Of a stretch of DNA of 64,000 nt, positions 33,758 through 43,597 are shown piece by piece. Made by a program: the position numbers and the translations under genes. The notes below the pieces were generated by a model, which saw only the letters and a list, made by a program, of their open reading frames with translations, was not told the DNA's origin and ran no database searches. This DNA is from Desulfovibrio sp. JY (lineage in GTDB: Bacteria; Desulfobacterota; Desulfovibrionia; Desulfovibrionales; Desulfovibrionaceae), in the NCBI GenBank assembly GCA_021730285.1, contig CP082962.1, forward strand, positions 4,225,501 to 4,289,500, in the 5' to 3' direction. How positions within the stretch are numbered: the first letter of the stretch is position 1; the number at the start of each line of letters is the position of its first letter.

Positions 33758-34147
33758 TCAATGCATCAGGGACTTGACGCCGATCGACTTGCGCGCGGAC
33801 GCGACGGGCTGTTCCCGCTCCAGGATGACGGCCGTGCCGTAGCAGGAGAAATAGCGCGAACCGTCGGGATGGAAGGCCACGTTCTCCTGGTAGCCGATGA
33901 TGGCGTCGGCGCCGATGTCGATGGCGCTGGCGGTCAGGCCGTAAAAGGCGCACTCGGAGTCGAAGCCGCGGCCGCTGACGAGCCCGAGCACCTTGCGGAC
34001 CTTGCGGCCTTCCAGGCCCGGCGTGGTCACCACGGGAAACTTGCCGGAGAAAAACATCTCCTTGGCATTCTTGAGCCGCGCGCCCTTCTTGAGTTCCTCG
34101 TGACGCCCCCCACGGCTCTTTTTGTCGCCGCCGAAAAGTGAAAGCAT
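33758..34147 (-). CDS. YbjQ-family (DUF74) protein
   Basis: A 129-residue protein with the YbjQ/UPF0145 pentameric fold: TTPGLEGRKVRKVLGLVSGRG in two parts, GADAIIGYQENVAFHPDGSRYF and the C-terminal GTAVILE strand. The family has been called heavy-metal-binding, but its function is unclear. An AAAGGAGG Shine-Dalgarno fixes the start at 34147. It is probably in one transcript with the outer-membrane protein gene downstream. Confidence 0.8.
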   Translation of the reverse strand: MLSLFGGDKKSRGGRHEELKKGARLKNAKEMFFSGKFPVVTTPGLEGRKVRKVLGLVSGRGFDSECAFYGLTASAIDIGADAIIGYQENVAFHPDGSRYFSCYGTAVILEREQPVASARKSIGVKSLMH

Positions 34148-34300
34148 GCCGTCCTCCTTTGCGCGCGCCCGGCCGAAGTGGCCGGGCATTCCCCGCTTTC
34201 CATTGCTCTAGCAAGGAGCTTGCCAATAATTTTATTAAATTATTCCGGCATATTCAAAAGAAGGACAACTGTTCTGTCAAAGTTCTGACCCCTCACGCGC

Positions 34301-34330
34301 AAAAAAAAAGCCGGACCCGAAGGCCCGGCT
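34301..34330 (-). terminator. Rho-independent terminator of the coiled-coil gene
   Basis: On the minus strand AGCCGGGCC-TTCG-GGTCCGGCT (one mismatch) runs into nine T residues. It lies 25 bases past the stop of the gene at 34355-34705. Confidence 0.9.
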
Positions 34331-34354
34331 CCAAAAGTGCCAGAGGGGGCACGA

Positions 34355-34705
34355 TCAACCAGCCTTGTCCAGATAGCGCCGTACGGCCGGATTGGGACGC
34401 ACGCTGGTGCGGTAGCCGGAAAGGCGCTGATTTTCCTGCTTGGCCCGTTGGAGGTCGGTCTGGAGTTCGGCGTGCAGACGCCTGGCTTCGACGGTCAGCT
34501 GGCCTTGCAGGTTCTTGAGCTTCAGCAGCTTGTCCCGAAGCTGGGCAATTCCATCCGGGTCGGTGGAACGCCAAGCCATTTCCAGCAACTGGCCGCGATC
34601 CTTGGCCAGCACCTCCGCCTCCTCGATCTCGCCGGCAAGAAGGCAATGCAGCTCGCGTTCGCCGGCAACCAATGCCGCTTCGAGATATTCAAGCTTGTCG
34701 GACAT
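34355..34705 (-). CDS. Small coiled-coil protein, possibly a flagellar chaperone
   Basis: A 116-residue, highly charged, almost entirely helical protein (heptad-like leucines from residue 4 to 95: LEYLEAAL, LLAGEIEEAEVL, LRDKLLKLKNLQ). Size and helicity resemble FlgN/FliT export chaperones, but no diagnostic motif can be pointed to, so that assignment is a suggestion. It starts four bases after the end of the acidic protein gene and has its own terminator. Confidence 0.6.
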   Translation of the reverse strand: MSDKLEYLEAALVAGERELHCLLAGEIEEAEVLAKDRGQLLEMAWRSTDPDGIAQLRDKLLKLKNLQGQLTVEARRLHAELQTDLQRAKQENQRLSGYRTSVRPNPAVRRYLDKAG

Positions 34706-34709
34706 GGCG

Positions 34710-35315
34710 TTATTCCTCGCGGAGCCCTCGAAAGTTCTCCTGCAATTCGGCGATGACGGCCTTCCAGCGGGTCATGGCCGGGATGAATTCGTATTCGAGC
34801 AGGTCGGCGAGCAAAATCCAGTCCTCGTTCTCGAGCACTTCCACCATCTCGGAGAACAGGTTGGAAATCTCGTCGGCGGACGCTTCGAACGAACCGGAGC
34901 CCTTGGCCAGGGACTCGCCGCGCAACACCCCGATCATGTTGAGAAAATCGCGGGTGACATCCATCAGGTCCTGATAGACCTCCAGGGCCTCGGCATCCTC
35001 GGCCTGGCGGAACAGGTCGGCCACGCGCCGGGCGCCGCGGTCCATGAGCACCACCACCTTGTCGAGCTCGGTGGCGATATCCAGGGCCATGCTGACAACG
35101 GGCACGCTCTTGACCTCGACCGAGGTGATCTCCTCGGCTTCGATGTCCTCGGCCTGATGGGGATAAATTTCGGAAAAGCTTTCATTGTTGACGATAACGT
35201 CCGTGACGATGCGCCCTTCCAGTTCGCCGCCATCCATGATCTGGAGCAGAATTTCCTCGAGGTTGTGGAACTCTTTGATCTCCATGCTGGTCGTCCGGCC
35301 ATCAACGCTTATCAT
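34710..35315 (-). CDS. Acidic protein of unknown function
   Basis: A 201-residue acidic, mostly helical protein: residues 10-75 carry many Glu/Asp (LEEILLQIMDGGELEG, EDIEAEEITSVEVK), and the C-terminal 100 residues form amphipathic helices (VLENEDWILLADLLEYE). I do not recognise the family. The start at 35315 follows GGGAGG at a spacing of 6. It is paired with the coiled-coil gene, and the arrangement would suit a secretion or flagellar chaperone module upstream of a GT9 gene (inference). Confidence 0.6.
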   Translation of the reverse strand: MISVDGRTTSMEIKEFHNLEEILLQIMDGGELEGRIVTDVIVNNESFSEIYPHQAEDIEAEEITSVEVKSVPVVSMALDIATELDKVVVLMDRGARRVADLFRQAEDAEALEVYQDLMDVTRDFLNMIGVLRGESLAKGSGSFEASADEISNLFSEMVEVLENEDWILLADLLEYEFIPAMTRWKAVIAELQENFRGLREE

Positions 35316-35398
35316 GTCGTGCCTCCCTCTGGAGTTGTTGTCTGAGGGAAAGGATTTCCATTCCCGCCCCATCTCTTACAACAACCATGCCAAAGGGA

Positions 35399-36958
35399 TC
35401 AGGCGCTGCCGAGGCAGGCGGCCATGGCCGCGATACAGTCGCCGTAACGCCGGATGCGGGCCAGAAGCCCGGGCAGGTCCGGCGGGGCCTGCTGGGCCTC
35501 CTGCATCCACAGCCGCCCGAGCACGCCAAGCTCCGGCGATGCCGTCCACAGGCCGCTTAAGCGGTCCCAGCCGGCCAGAAAGCGGGACTTCATGGCCTGG
35601 TTTCTGGCCGACAGCCCGGCCTGTCCTTCCAGCAGCCGCAGCAGGTCGGCGGATTGCCCAAGCAATGGCAGCACCGCCTCGCGCCGGGCCTCGGGCAGGG
35701 AAAAAAACGCCGGCTCCGTTCCCGGCCCGGCAAACGCCTCTTCGTCAAGGAATTGGCGCAGCACCCGCCGCAACAGTCGCAACCACACCGCCCGGGGTTC
35801 GGCGTCATGGCCGGACAGGGAACGCAAGTCCATGAATCCCCGGGCATCGAGGGCCGACAGCCAGGCCCTGGCCCCGGGATAGGCCCCGGCCGGAAAAGTC
35901 CCCTGCTCCAGAAAGGCGGCCGTGGCCTCAAAGACGGTTTGCGGGCCGATGGCCGTCAGGCAGGCGTTGGCGTTCGGGCAGGGCCGGCCGAACGGGCAGG
36001 GATGGCAGGGCATGTCGGGTTCCAGACACAGACAGCCTTCCCGGTAGGGTCCGGTGTCGAAGGGCTGGGCCGTGGCCAGGAAAATGGCCACCGACGGCAC
36101 ATCCAGACCGGCGGCCAGATGCAACGTGCCGGTGTCGTTGGAAACGAGCAGCCGGAGGCGGCAAACGACGGCGGCCAGGGTCGGCAGGTCGGTGCCCCCG
36201 ATCAGGTTCACGAAGGGACTGCCGGCAAGTTCCCCGTAGCGTACCCCGAGTTCGCGTTCCCCGGGCGCGCCGAGCAGGACCGGCACGGCCCGAAAGCGCT
36301 CCCACAAGCGGTCTCCCACCCCGGCGAAAGCGGCCACGGGCCACTGCCGGGCGCTCGCGCTGGCCCCGAGCTGGAAGCCCACGAAAAAAGCCGCTTGCTC
36401 CGGCGCGGCCCCGGCCAGCCGCTGCCCGGCCGCGTCCAGGGCTTCCTGCGGCGGCCGGGCCAGGGCAAACCGGCCCGGACCGATGCCCACTCCGGCGGCC
36501 TTGCGGAACAGGTCCACGACATTGAAAGGACTCACGCCCCGGCTGGCCGAAGATGCTTCCAGAAAGGTGGCCCAGGGCGAGGATTCGTGGCGATAGCCCA
36601 GGGGATCGAGGTCAAATCCCCGCACGGCGTCGCCGCAAAGCCGTCTGGCGAGCAACCGCGCGGCCAGGGCCGGGGTCAGGTTGACGACCACCTCGGGAGC
36701 GAACTCCCGGACCACCCGGTCGGTGAAGTCGGCCACGGCGGCCAGGGACTCGTGCCAGTCCCCACTTAACCCCGCCAGCAGGCGCCCCCCGGGCAGGGGC
36801 AGGATCGCCCGGGCCTCGGGCAACAGCGCCGCCGCCCCGGCAAAATTTTCCAGGCAGGCCACCCCGATCTCGTGGCCCTGGCCAGCCAGCTCGCCCAGGG
36901 CGGGCTGGGATTGAAGCAAATCGCCGAAACGCGTCAGATTCAGCAACAAAATCCTCAT
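35399..36958 (-). CDS. Glycosyltransferase family 9 with C-terminal extension
   Basis: A 519-residue GT9 protein. The first ~355 residues are heptosyltransferase-like (ILLLNLTRFGDLLQSQPAL; VSNDTGTLHLAAGLDVPSVAIF in two parts; MPCHPCPFGRPCPN Cys cluster). A ~165-residue helical C-terminal extension is not part of the common fold and may bind the acceptor or a partner. In related organisms such long GT9 proteins neighbour flagellar genes and are implicated in flagellin glycosylation; the coiled-coil pair downstream supports that weakly. Confidence 0.8.
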   Translation of the reverse strand: MRILLLNLTRFGDLLQSQPALGELAGQGHEIGVACLENFAGAAALLPEARAILPLPGGRLLAGLSGDWHESLAAVADFTDRVVREFAPEVVVNLTPALAARLLARRLCGDAVRGFDLDPLGYRHESSPWATFLEASSASRGVSPFNVVDLFRKAAGVGIGPGRFALARPPQEALDAAGQRLAGAAPEQAAFFVGFQLGASASARQWPVAAFAGVGDRLWERFRAVPVLLGAPGERELGVRYGELAGSPFVNLIGGTDLPTLAAVVCRLRLLVSNDTGTLHLAAGLDVPSVAIFLATAQPFDTGPYREGCLCLEPDMPCHPCPFGRPCPNANACLTAIGPQTVFEATAAFLEQGTFPAGAYPGARAWLSALDARGFMDLRSLSGHDAEPRAVWLRLLRRVLRQFLDEEAFAGPGTEPAFFSLPEARREAVLPLLGQSADLLRLLEGQAGLSARNQAMKSRFLAGWDRLSGLWTASPELGVLGRLWMQEAQQAPPDLPGLLARIRRYGDCIAAMAACLGSA

Positions 36959-37098
36959 AATAGCTCCACGATATGGCAATAGGCTAGCGGTATGCAGAAG
37001 CCATGCACGCAGGGAAATCCCGTAATACCGGTTCCAACCTCTCGCGCGCGCTCCTTCCCAACCTTTTTCCAGGTAAGGATGTGATAGTCATACCTTTC

Positions 37099-37212
37099 AT
37101 GAAAACCGTCTTTGAAAATGGTGATTTCCGGGTCCTCACACGGCTTGTTGGCCCCTCGCGAAGATGGTATTCCGGGCACCATCAAGGTGATTACCGGCCG
37201 CTGCGGCCCTAG
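37099..37212 (+). CDS. Possible 37-residue leader ORF before the diguanylate cyclase
   Basis: ATG 37099 opens a frame (MKTVFENGDFRVLTRLVGPS...) that stops at TAG 37210-37212, three bases before the GGDEF gene. Its third-position GC is clearly lower than in the real genes nearby, and its own ribosome site is poor. The downstream gene also lacks a Shine-Dalgarno, so coupling is conceivable. The call is weak. Confidence 0.25.
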   Translation: MKTVFENGDFRVLTRLVGPSRRWYSGHHQGDYRPLRP

Positions 37213-37215
37213 CCT

Positions 37216-38472
37216 ATGAACAATTCGCTCGCAGACGACGACCCCACCTCCGGCATCCTGGAGTTGCAGCGTTTTCTTCCGGAAGGCAAGCAAGAGGATT
37301 TGCGCTGCCTGATGGAGGCCCTCGCCGCCTCCCGGCTGGCCCTTGATCGGGAAAAAGCCGACCTGGCCGCCGCCCTTGGCCAGGTCGGGCAGGAAAGGGA
37401 CCGGCTGCGGGAACGGCTGCGCCGCATGGAAGCCCATATGGGGCTGCTCCAGGACATCTTCCGCGTCAACGACCAGGCGTTTTCCACTTTCCGCGCCGCC
37501 CTGACCCTGTCCCGGCAGTTGCGCCGGCTGGCCGACCTGCCGGAGGTCGTGGCCGAACTCGGCCGGGTCATGGGTGTGCGGGCGCTTTCCTGCCTGTTGG
37601 TCGGCGAAGACTTCGAGACCTACGTGCCCCCGGGCTATCCCTGCCCGTCCCGGCAGGCCCTTGGCGAGGCGCTGGCCTGCCTGCCCGAGGCTTCCCGGGA
37701 CAGGCGCATCCATGTGGGCGCGGTCAAGGATCTCGTCCGGCCGGACTTTTTCTTCGCCCCGGCCGATTTGGACGCCTGCCCGGAACTGCTTGCCGGCTCG
37801 TGCTTCATCGCGGCGCTCCATGACAAATACCATTGCGGCCGCGTCATCGGCGCGCTCTCCCTGGCCGATGCGGCCCCCGACCGGTACACGCCCGAAAAAG
37901 GCACCGATTTCCTGGAGCATTTCTGCGAAGTTTTGGCCGGCGATCTGTTGCACGTCAAGATCCACGAGGAACTCACGCGCCAGCGCGACATCGACGAACT
38001 GACCGGCATTCCCAACCGGGCCTCCCTGCGCCGCAACGCCCCGGCGCTCCTCAGTCTGGCCGAACGCAAGAGCTCGCCGGCGGCGCTCCTTTTTTGCGAT
38101 CTCGACCGCTTCAAGGCGGTCAACGACCTCCACGGCCACGAAACCGGCGACGCGGTGCTGCGCGACGTGGCCCGGGGCATGGCCGGCCGGGTGCGAGCCT
38201 ACGACCTGCTGGCCAGACTTGGCGGCGACGAATTCGTGGTGCTCATGCCGGACGCCGGACCGCAGGAAGCGGCCATCATGGCCAAACGCCTGCGGGCCTG
38301 CGTGGCCCAGGTGGCCCGGGACCGGGGGCTCTCCGGAGTACCCGGCCTTTCGGTCTCCATCGGCGTGGCCCTTTTCACCCCGGGGCTTACCATCGACGAC
38401 CTCGTGCGCCAGGCAGACGCGGCCATGTACGCGGACAAGCGTGCTGCCACCAACACCAAAAAAACGGAATGA
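37216..38472 (+). CDS. Diguanylate cyclase (DUF484/GAF-like sensor plus GGDEF)
   Basis: A 418-residue cytoplasmic protein. Residues about 20-80 are coiled coil, 85-245 a DUF484/GAF-like sensor, and 255-415 a GGDEF domain. The active site LGGDEFVVL is intact, with an inhibitory RxxD site (RAYD) five residues before it, so it should make c-di-GMP with product feedback. No transmembrane segment, so the signal is cytosolic. No Shine-Dalgarno precedes the ATG. Its stop overlaps the next start (ATGA, 38469-38472). Confidence 0.88.
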   Translation: MNNSLADDDPTSGILELQRFLPEGKQEDLRCLMEALAASRLALDREKADLAAALGQVGQERDRLRERLRRMEAHMGLLQDIFRVNDQAFSTFRAALTLSRQLRRLADLPEVVAELGRVMGVRALSCLLVGEDFETYVPPGYPCPSRQALGEALACLPEASRDRRIHVGAVKDLVRPDFFFAPADLDACPELLAGSCFIAALHDKYHCGRVIGALSLADAAPDRYTPEKGTDFLEHFCEVLAGDLLHVKIHEELTRQRDIDELTGIPNRASLRRNAPALLSLAERKSSPAALLFCDLDRFKAVNDLHGHETGDAVLRDVARGMAGRVRAYDLLARLGGDEFVVLMPDAGPQEAAIMAKRLRACVAQVARDRGLSGVPGLSVSIGVALFTPGLTIDDLVRQADAAMYADKRAATNTKKTE

Positions 38473-40202
38473 TCCACCTCCCCATGTCACTCCTCTCCCG
38501 CCGCTCCATCACCGTTTGTTGCATCCTCCTGGCCCTGACGCTTTCCTGCCGCGAGGCGCGGGCCGCGTCCGAAACGTCCCGGCTCCTGGCCGCCATGAGC
38601 CTGGAGGAAAAGGTCGGCCAGATCTTCATGCTCTGGTTCAAGGGGCCGGTCGCTTCCGGGGACGCCGCCGCGCTCATCCGCGACCACCATGTCGGCGGGC
38701 TGATCCTCTACGCCACGGCGGGCAACATCGAATCCCCGGAGCAGGTGGCGCGCCTGACGGCCGACATGCAGGCGGCGGCCGCCGCCTCGGGCCATGGCGT
38801 GGGAGTGCTTGTGGGCGTGGACCAGGAGGGCGGGCCGGTGGCGCGCCTGCGCCAGGGATTCACCGTCTTTCCGAGCCAGATGGCCCAGGCGGCAACGGGC
38901 CGGGCCGACCTGGCTAGGCGCGCCGCCGCGGCCACGGCCCGGGAGCTTGCCACCGTCGGCATAAACGTCGATTTCGCGCCCGTGGCCGACGTCAACATCA
39001 ATCCCGCCAACCCGGTCATCGGCATCCGCTCCTTCGGCTCCGACCCGGCCACGGCGGCCCGGTTCGCGGCCGCGGCCACCACCGGCTACCGCAACGCCGG
39101 GGTCATCTGCACGCCCAAACACTTTCCCGGCCACGGCGACACGTCCGTGGATTCCCATGTCGGCCTGCCCCGGGTGGATCATGATCTAAGGACGCTCGAC
39201 CGGGTGGATTTCCCGCCGTTTCGGGCGGCGCTGGCCGCCGGGGCCCCGGCCGTGATGACGGCCCATGTCCTGGCGCCGGCCTTGGAGCCTAAGGGACTGC
39301 CCGCCACGCTGTCCCGGCGGGTGCTCGGAGGCTGGCTTCGCGGCCGCATGGGTTTTTCGGGGGTGATCTTCACCGATTCCCTGGGCATGGGAGCGGTGGC
39401 CGACACCTGGGGCACGGCCGAGGCCGCCGTTTTGGCCCTCGAGGCCGGGGCGGACATCCTGCTTGTCGGCGCGGACGCGGGACGCCCGGCCTCCGAGCGC
39501 CTGCTGGCCATGGACGCCGTGATCCAGGCCGTCCGTTCGGGCCGGGTGCCGGCCAAACGCCTGGACGCGGCGGTTGCCCGCGTGCTGCGCCTCAAGGAAC
39601 GCTATGGCCTGCTGGCCGCCTCCCGGCTGGCCGAGCCCGCGCCGGACGCGGCCCGGCGCACGGACACGCCGCAAAACATCGCCCTGGCCAGGCGCATCGC
39701 CGTGCGCGCCCTGACGGCGTTCGGCCCGACCAAACCGGCCCTACCGGCGGCGCGGACCGCCTCGACCCTCGTCGTGCGGCCGCGTCTCGGCCGCGACGCC
39801 ATCGATGCCCTGGCCGAAGCCGGCATCGACGCCTGGAGCGGCCCGCACGCGCTTTTTTTGCCGTCCGACCCGGACGCGACCGCCATCGCCCAGGCCGAAG
39901 CGGCGGCCAGGCAGGCCTCCAAGGTGATCCTGCTCGCCACGAACGCCCGCAAATATCCAGGCCAGCGGCGACTGGCCGAAAGTCTCGCCCAGGCCGCTCC
40001 CGGACGGCTGATCCTCGTCGCCGCCGAGTCGCCCTACGACCTGCCCCTTCTGCCCAACGCAGCGGCACGACTGGCCATTTACGGCGAGACGCCAGCCGGT
40101 ATGGCAGCCCTGGAGGACGCGCTCTTTACAACGCAACTTTTTGGCGGACGGTGTCCGGCAACCATTATGAGCACAACCTCTACAGCATTTGCGACGCAAT
40201 AA
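38469..40202 (+). CDS. Exported glycoside hydrolase family 3 (NagZ-like beta-N-acetylhexosaminidase)
   Basis: A 577-residue GH3 protein with an N-terminal signal peptide (residues 1-33, ending near REARA). The catalytic barrel shows [12 protein letters not shown], the NagZ-type [14 protein letters not shown] loop with its His/Asp acid-base pair, and the nucleophile in [12 protein letters not shown]-terminal GH3 domain of about 200 residues follows, absent from minimal NagZ. Export suggests a periplasmic role in peptidoglycan recycling or chitin-like glycans. It is coupled to the GGDEF gene by a 4-base overlap. ATG 38484 is an alternative start. Confidence 0.85.
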   Translation: MIHLPMSLLSRRSITVCCILLALTLSCREARAASETSRLLAAMSLEEKVGQIFMLWFKGPVASGDAAALIRDHHVGGLILYATAGNIESPEQVARLTADMQAAAAASGHGVGVLVGVDQEGGPVARLRQGFTVFPSQMAQAATGRADLARRAAAATARELATVGINVDFAPVADVNINPANPVIGIRSFGSDPATAARFAAAATTGYRNAGVICTPKHFPGHGDTSVDSHVGLPRVDHDLRTLDRVDFPPFRAALAAGAPAVMTAHVLAPALEPKGLPATLSRRVLGGWLRGRMGFSGVIFTDSLGMGAVADTWGTAEAAVLALEAGADILLVGADAGRPASERLLAMDAVIQAVRSGRVPAKRLDAAVARVLRLKERYGLLAASRLAEPAPDAARRTDTPQNIALARRIAVRALTAFGPTKPALPAARTASTLVVRPRLGRDAIDALAEAGIDAWSGPHALFLPSDPDATAIAQAEAAARQASKVILLATNARKYPGQRRLAESLAQAAPGRLILVAAESPYDLPLLPNAAARLAIYGETPAGMAALEDALFTTQLFGGRCPATIMSTTSTAFATQ

Positions 40203-40309
40203 GGTCCAACACGCCAGCCACAGGCAATTTCAGTTCTATTGCAGCCATTCCGTTGACCTTTCCCCCCGAATGGTATCTGATCCCCTGCAAACAGATATGG
40301 AGCGACAAT

Positions 40310-42445
40310 ATGGATAATCAGAAAGCCTCTTACACCCCAGGCACCCTCTGCCTTGTGCTGGGAATTCTCTTCGCCATTTGTGTCATCGGTTCCACTCTGT
40401 TGGGCAACATCTTCGTCGCCATCGCCCTGGCCGTCGTCGGCCTGATTGCCGCCTGGTTTGCGACAAACCGCATCAACGGCCCTCTCAGCAAACTTCATGA
40501 CGGCGTGTACCGGATCAACAACGATGCCAAGAAGTTTTATCTCGACGAAGTCCTGTCCTGGGAAGCGCTTGGCCCCCTCGGCGCGGAAATAAGCAAGGCC
40601 CTGTCATTTAACATGCTGCGCCGGGAATACTACCGCGGCGCGGTGCTTAGCGTCGGCACGCCTTTTTTCATCTGCAACAAGGAAGGCCGCATCACCCACG
40701 CCAGCCAATCCCTGACCGATATGCTCCGCAAAAAACACGAGGCCATCATCGGCAAGACCGTGAGCCAGTCCTTTTACAACAAGGACGGCGCGTCGTTGAC
40801 GGAGAAGGCCCTCAAGGTCGGCGGCTCCGAGAACGCCGAGCGCGATCTCACCCTGTGGGACGGCCGCGTGATCGCCTGCCATTTTTCCGTCAACTGTTTT
40901 CACGGCGTGCGCAACGACCTCCTCGGCGCGGTGACCTGCATCACCGACCAGTCCACCCTGCGCACCAAGCAGCAGGAACTCGAACGCTCGCAAGCTGATT
41001 TGCACAACCTCGGCGGCGACATCAACGAGTTGGCCCAGCGCGTGGCCTCGGCCTCGGAAGAGCTTTCCGCCTCCTCCGACGAACAGGCCCGGGGCGCGCA
41101 ACAGCAAAAAGGACAGTCCGACGCCGTGGCCACGGCCATGGAGGAAATGACGGCCACGGTCATGGAAGTGGCCAAGAACGCGTCCAAGACCTCCGAGGCC
41201 GCCGACAGCGCCAACGAAGCGGCGGAAACCGGCGCCGTCCAGGTGCGCGAGGCCGTGACCGGCATCAAGGCCGTGGCCGAGTCCGCCGGCAAGCTCGGCC
41301 AGGTGGTGACGGCCCTGGACGGCCAGGCCGCCGAAATCGGCCGCATCATCGGCGTCATCAACGACATTGCCGACCAGACGAACCTGCTGGCCCTAAACGC
41401 CGCCATCGAGGCCGCCAGGGCCGGCGAGGCCGGACGGGGATTTGCGGTCGTGGCCGACGAGGTCCGAAAGCTGGCCGAAAAGACCATGACCGCCACCAAG
41501 GAAGTGGAAAAGTCCATCCACCAGATTCAGGAAGGCTCCCGCCATGCCGTGGACTCCATGCAGGAGACCGACGAGCGCGTGATCACGAGCACCGACGCCA
41601 CCCACAAGGCCGGCGAGGCCCTGGAACGCATCATGGAGCGCATCCACGAAGTGACAGGACAAGTGAGCCAGATCGCCACGGCGGCCGAACAGCAATCCGC
41701 CGCCGCCGAAGAGATCAACCACAATATCGAAGTCATCGCCCATGTGGCCGCCGAAGCCGACGAGGGCGCGTCCCAGACCGCCCAGGCCACCCGCGAGCTG
41801 GCCGAACTGGCCCAATCCCTCCTGACCCTGGCCGGCACTTTCGCCGACCGCCACGAAGAAGACATGAAGCTGCGGACCTCTGCGGGCAATATGAAAGGCA
41901 TCCTGCCCAAGCTCATGCAGGAATTCATCACCGAGCAGTACGGCGAGGCCGTCTTCAATGCCATGCAGGAGGAAATGGGGCATCCCACCTTCCTGCCGAC
42001 CCAGAACTATCCCGACCAGGTCCTGCGCCAGATGGCGGAATTCGTGTCCACCAAAGCCGGTGTTTCGGTCAAAGACATCTTCCTCACCATGGGCCGCTAC
42101 ACCATAAAGGGCTTCCACCACCTCTACCCCCGGTATTTCAAGGCCCAGAAGCTCAAGGAATTCTACCTGACCATGAACGACACCCATGCCCGGCTGACCA
42201 AGGACATGCCGGGACTGGAGCCGCCGAAGTTCACCTACGAGGAAAAGGGCGCGACCCTGGTCATGACCTACCACTCGCGGCGCGGCTACCCGGAATACTA
42301 CGAGGGCATCCTGCGCGGCGCGGCCGAGTACTTCAAGGAACCGGTCACCATCACCGTTTCGACCGGCGACAAGCATACGGTGCGGGCCGAAATCGTCTTC
42401 CCGTCCCTGCCCGCCGGCGGCGCCCGCAAGGCCCTGGCTTCCTGA
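40310..42445 (+). CDS. Methyl-accepting chemotaxis protein with C-terminal H-NOX domain
   Basis: A 711-residue chemoreceptor. Two adjacent transmembrane helices (about 13-55) with no periplasmic ligand domain, a PAS domain (about 115-225), the signalling coiled coil with its hairpin tip ([21 protein letters not shown] in two parts, about residue 350-375), and an H-NOX domain from residue 528 to the end. The haem-binding YxSxR motif is Tyr654-Arg658 (YHSRR), and His626 in NDTHARL is the likely proximal ligand. It should sense NO or O2 inside the cell and signal to CheA. GGAG at 40299-40302 fixes the start. Confidence 0.9.
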   Translation: MDNQKASYTPGTLCLVLGILFAICVIGSTLLGNIFVAIALAVVGLIAAWFATNRINGPLSKLHDGVYRINNDAKKFYLDEVLSWEALGPLGAEISKALSFNMLRREYYRGAVLSVGTPFFICNKEGRITHASQSLTDMLRKKHEAIIGKTVSQSFYNKDGASLTEKALKVGGSENAERDLTLWDGRVIACHFSVNCFHGVRNDLLGAVTCITDQSTLRTKQQELERSQADLHNLGGDINELAQRVASASEELSASSDEQARGAQQQKGQSDAVATAMEEMTATVMEVAKNASKTSEAADSANEAAETGAVQVREAVTGIKAVAESAGKLGQVVTALDGQAAEIGRIIGVINDIADQTNLLALNAAIEAARAGEAGRGFAVVADEVRKLAEKTMTATKEVEKSIHQIQEGSRHAVDSMQETDERVITSTDATHKAGEALERIMERIHEVTGQVSQIATAAEQQSAAAEEINHNIEVIAHVAAEADEGASQTAQATRELAELAQSLLTLAGTFADRHEEDMKLRTSAGNMKGILPKLMQEFITEQYGEAVFNAMQEEMGHPTFLPTQNYPDQVLRQMAEFVSTKAGVSVKDIFLTMGRYTIKGFHHLYPRYFKAQKLKEFYLTMNDTHARLTKDMPGLEPPKFTYEEKGATLVMTYHSRRGYPEYYEGILRGAAEYFKEPVTITVSTGDKHTVRAEIVFPSLPAGGARKALAS

Positions 42446-42455
42446 ACATCCCAGG

Positions 42456-42487
42456 CGCCGGCGGAGGGGCCTTTGCCTCCGCCGGCG
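42456..42487 (+). terminator. Terminator-like hairpin after the chemoreceptor gene
   Basis: A 12-bp perfect stem CGCCGGCGGAGG (42456-42467) / CCTCCGCCGGCG (42476-42487) with an 8-nt loop, 10 bases past the stop. The T-run is poor. Confidence 0.6.
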
Positions 42488-42553
42488 TCCCGTCCCCGCG
42501 TTTCCCTTCCAAAAGTGGCGTCCATGGCATAGGAATCCTGTCATGTTTTCCAT

Positions 42554-43597
42554 ATGGTCCAAGCCGCCATGTCCCTGACCCTCGCCACATACAGCTTCGA
42601 CGACCCGGCCTCGGCCTGCGCCCGGCTGCGGCTGTATGATCCGGCGGCGGCCCTGGGCCGCGACGTGCGCCTGCTGCCCGGAGCCATCCCCGACGGTCCC
42701 GGCCACCATCTGCGCCTGGACATCCTTTCCCGGGCGGACGTCATCCTGATCCAGCGCTATTTCCCGAGCCCGGACACGGCCGGCATCCTGGATGCCCTTT
42801 TCGCCTCGGGCAAGCCGGTCGTCTACGACACCGACGACGACTGGACCGCGCTCGGGGCCGAGCACCCTTTTGCCCCGGCCATGGCGGAACGCCTGCCCCA
42901 CATCCTGGAAACGGCCCGCCGGGCCCGACTGGTTACGGTCACGACGGCGCGGCTGGCGGAGGTTTTCGCCGCCATAAATCCCCGGGTAACGGTCGTGCCC
43001 AACTTCCTGCCGGACGCCCTGTGGCGGCCGGTCGCCCCGCCGACCCGGCCGGTTGTCGCCGTGGCGCTCGCGGCAACGGCGTCCCACGAACCGGACATCG
43101 CCCCCCTGCTGCCGGTTTTGGTCGCCCTCGCCCGGGAACTGACCGGAAAGCTCCGGTTCGTTTTTTTCGGCTGCGCCCCGGACGCCGCGCGCTTTCGCGG
43201 CGCGACCGCAGTGCCCTTCGATCCCGCCTACGCGACCTACGCGGGACGGTTGGCGCGCCTGGGCTGCGGCGTCGGGCTGGCGCCCCTTGCCGACACGGCG
43301 TTCAACCGGGCCAAAAGCCCAATCAAATGGATGGAATACGCCCTGTGCGGCATAACCGGGATTTTCGCCGATCTGCCGCCGTATCGCGACGTGGTGGAAC
43401 AGGAGCGTACCGGCCTGCTCGTCGGCCCGGACCCGGCCGACTGGGGCGAGGCCGTGCGCCGGCTTGTCCTCGATGCTCCCCTGCGCCGGACCCTGGCCGC
43501 AAACGCCCAGGAAACCGTCATGACCCGGCACATGCTTGCCGGCAATGCCGCCGCCTTCCTGCGCGCCTGGACCCGGGCCGTCACGGAGACGCCATGA
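42554..43597 (+). CDS. GT-B glycosyltransferase (family 1/4-like)
   Basis: A 347-residue glycosyltransferase. The N-terminal half contains the CARLRLYDP start seen in Desulfovibrio surface-glycan enzymes and a VYDTDDDW motif. The C-terminal half has the Rossmann donor domain with FGCAPDAARF and KSPIKWMEYALCGI followed by GLLVGPDPADWGEAV, typical of GT4-like enzymes. ATG 42569 is an alternative start. The stop overlaps the start of the next glycosyltransferase (ATGA, 43594-43597), so the two act as a pair. Confidence 0.75.
   Translation: MVQAAMSLTLATYSFDDPASACARLRLYDPAAALGRDVRLLPGAIPDGPGHHLRLDILSRADVILIQRYFPSPDTAGILDALFASGKPVVYDTDDDWTALGAEHPFAPAMAERLPHILETARRARLVTVTTARLAEVFAAINPRVTVVPNFLPDALWRPVAPPTRPVVAVALAATASHEPDIAPLLPVLVALARELTGKLRFVFFGCAPDAARFRGATAVPFDPAYATYAGRLARLGCGVGLAPLADTAFNRAKSPIKWMEYALCGITGIFADLPPYRDVVEQERTGLLVGPDPADWGEAVRRLVLDAPLRRTLAANAQETVMTRHMLAGNAAAFLRAWTRAVTETP

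Noticed and set aside
36974-36988. A possible sigma-54 promoter TGGCAATAGGCTAGC between the GT9 and GGDEF genes
   Set aside because: The GG-N10-GC spacing fits, but the -24 and -12 cores deviate (TGGCAA, TAGC), and the site is over 220 bases from the GGDEF start, so chance is as likely.
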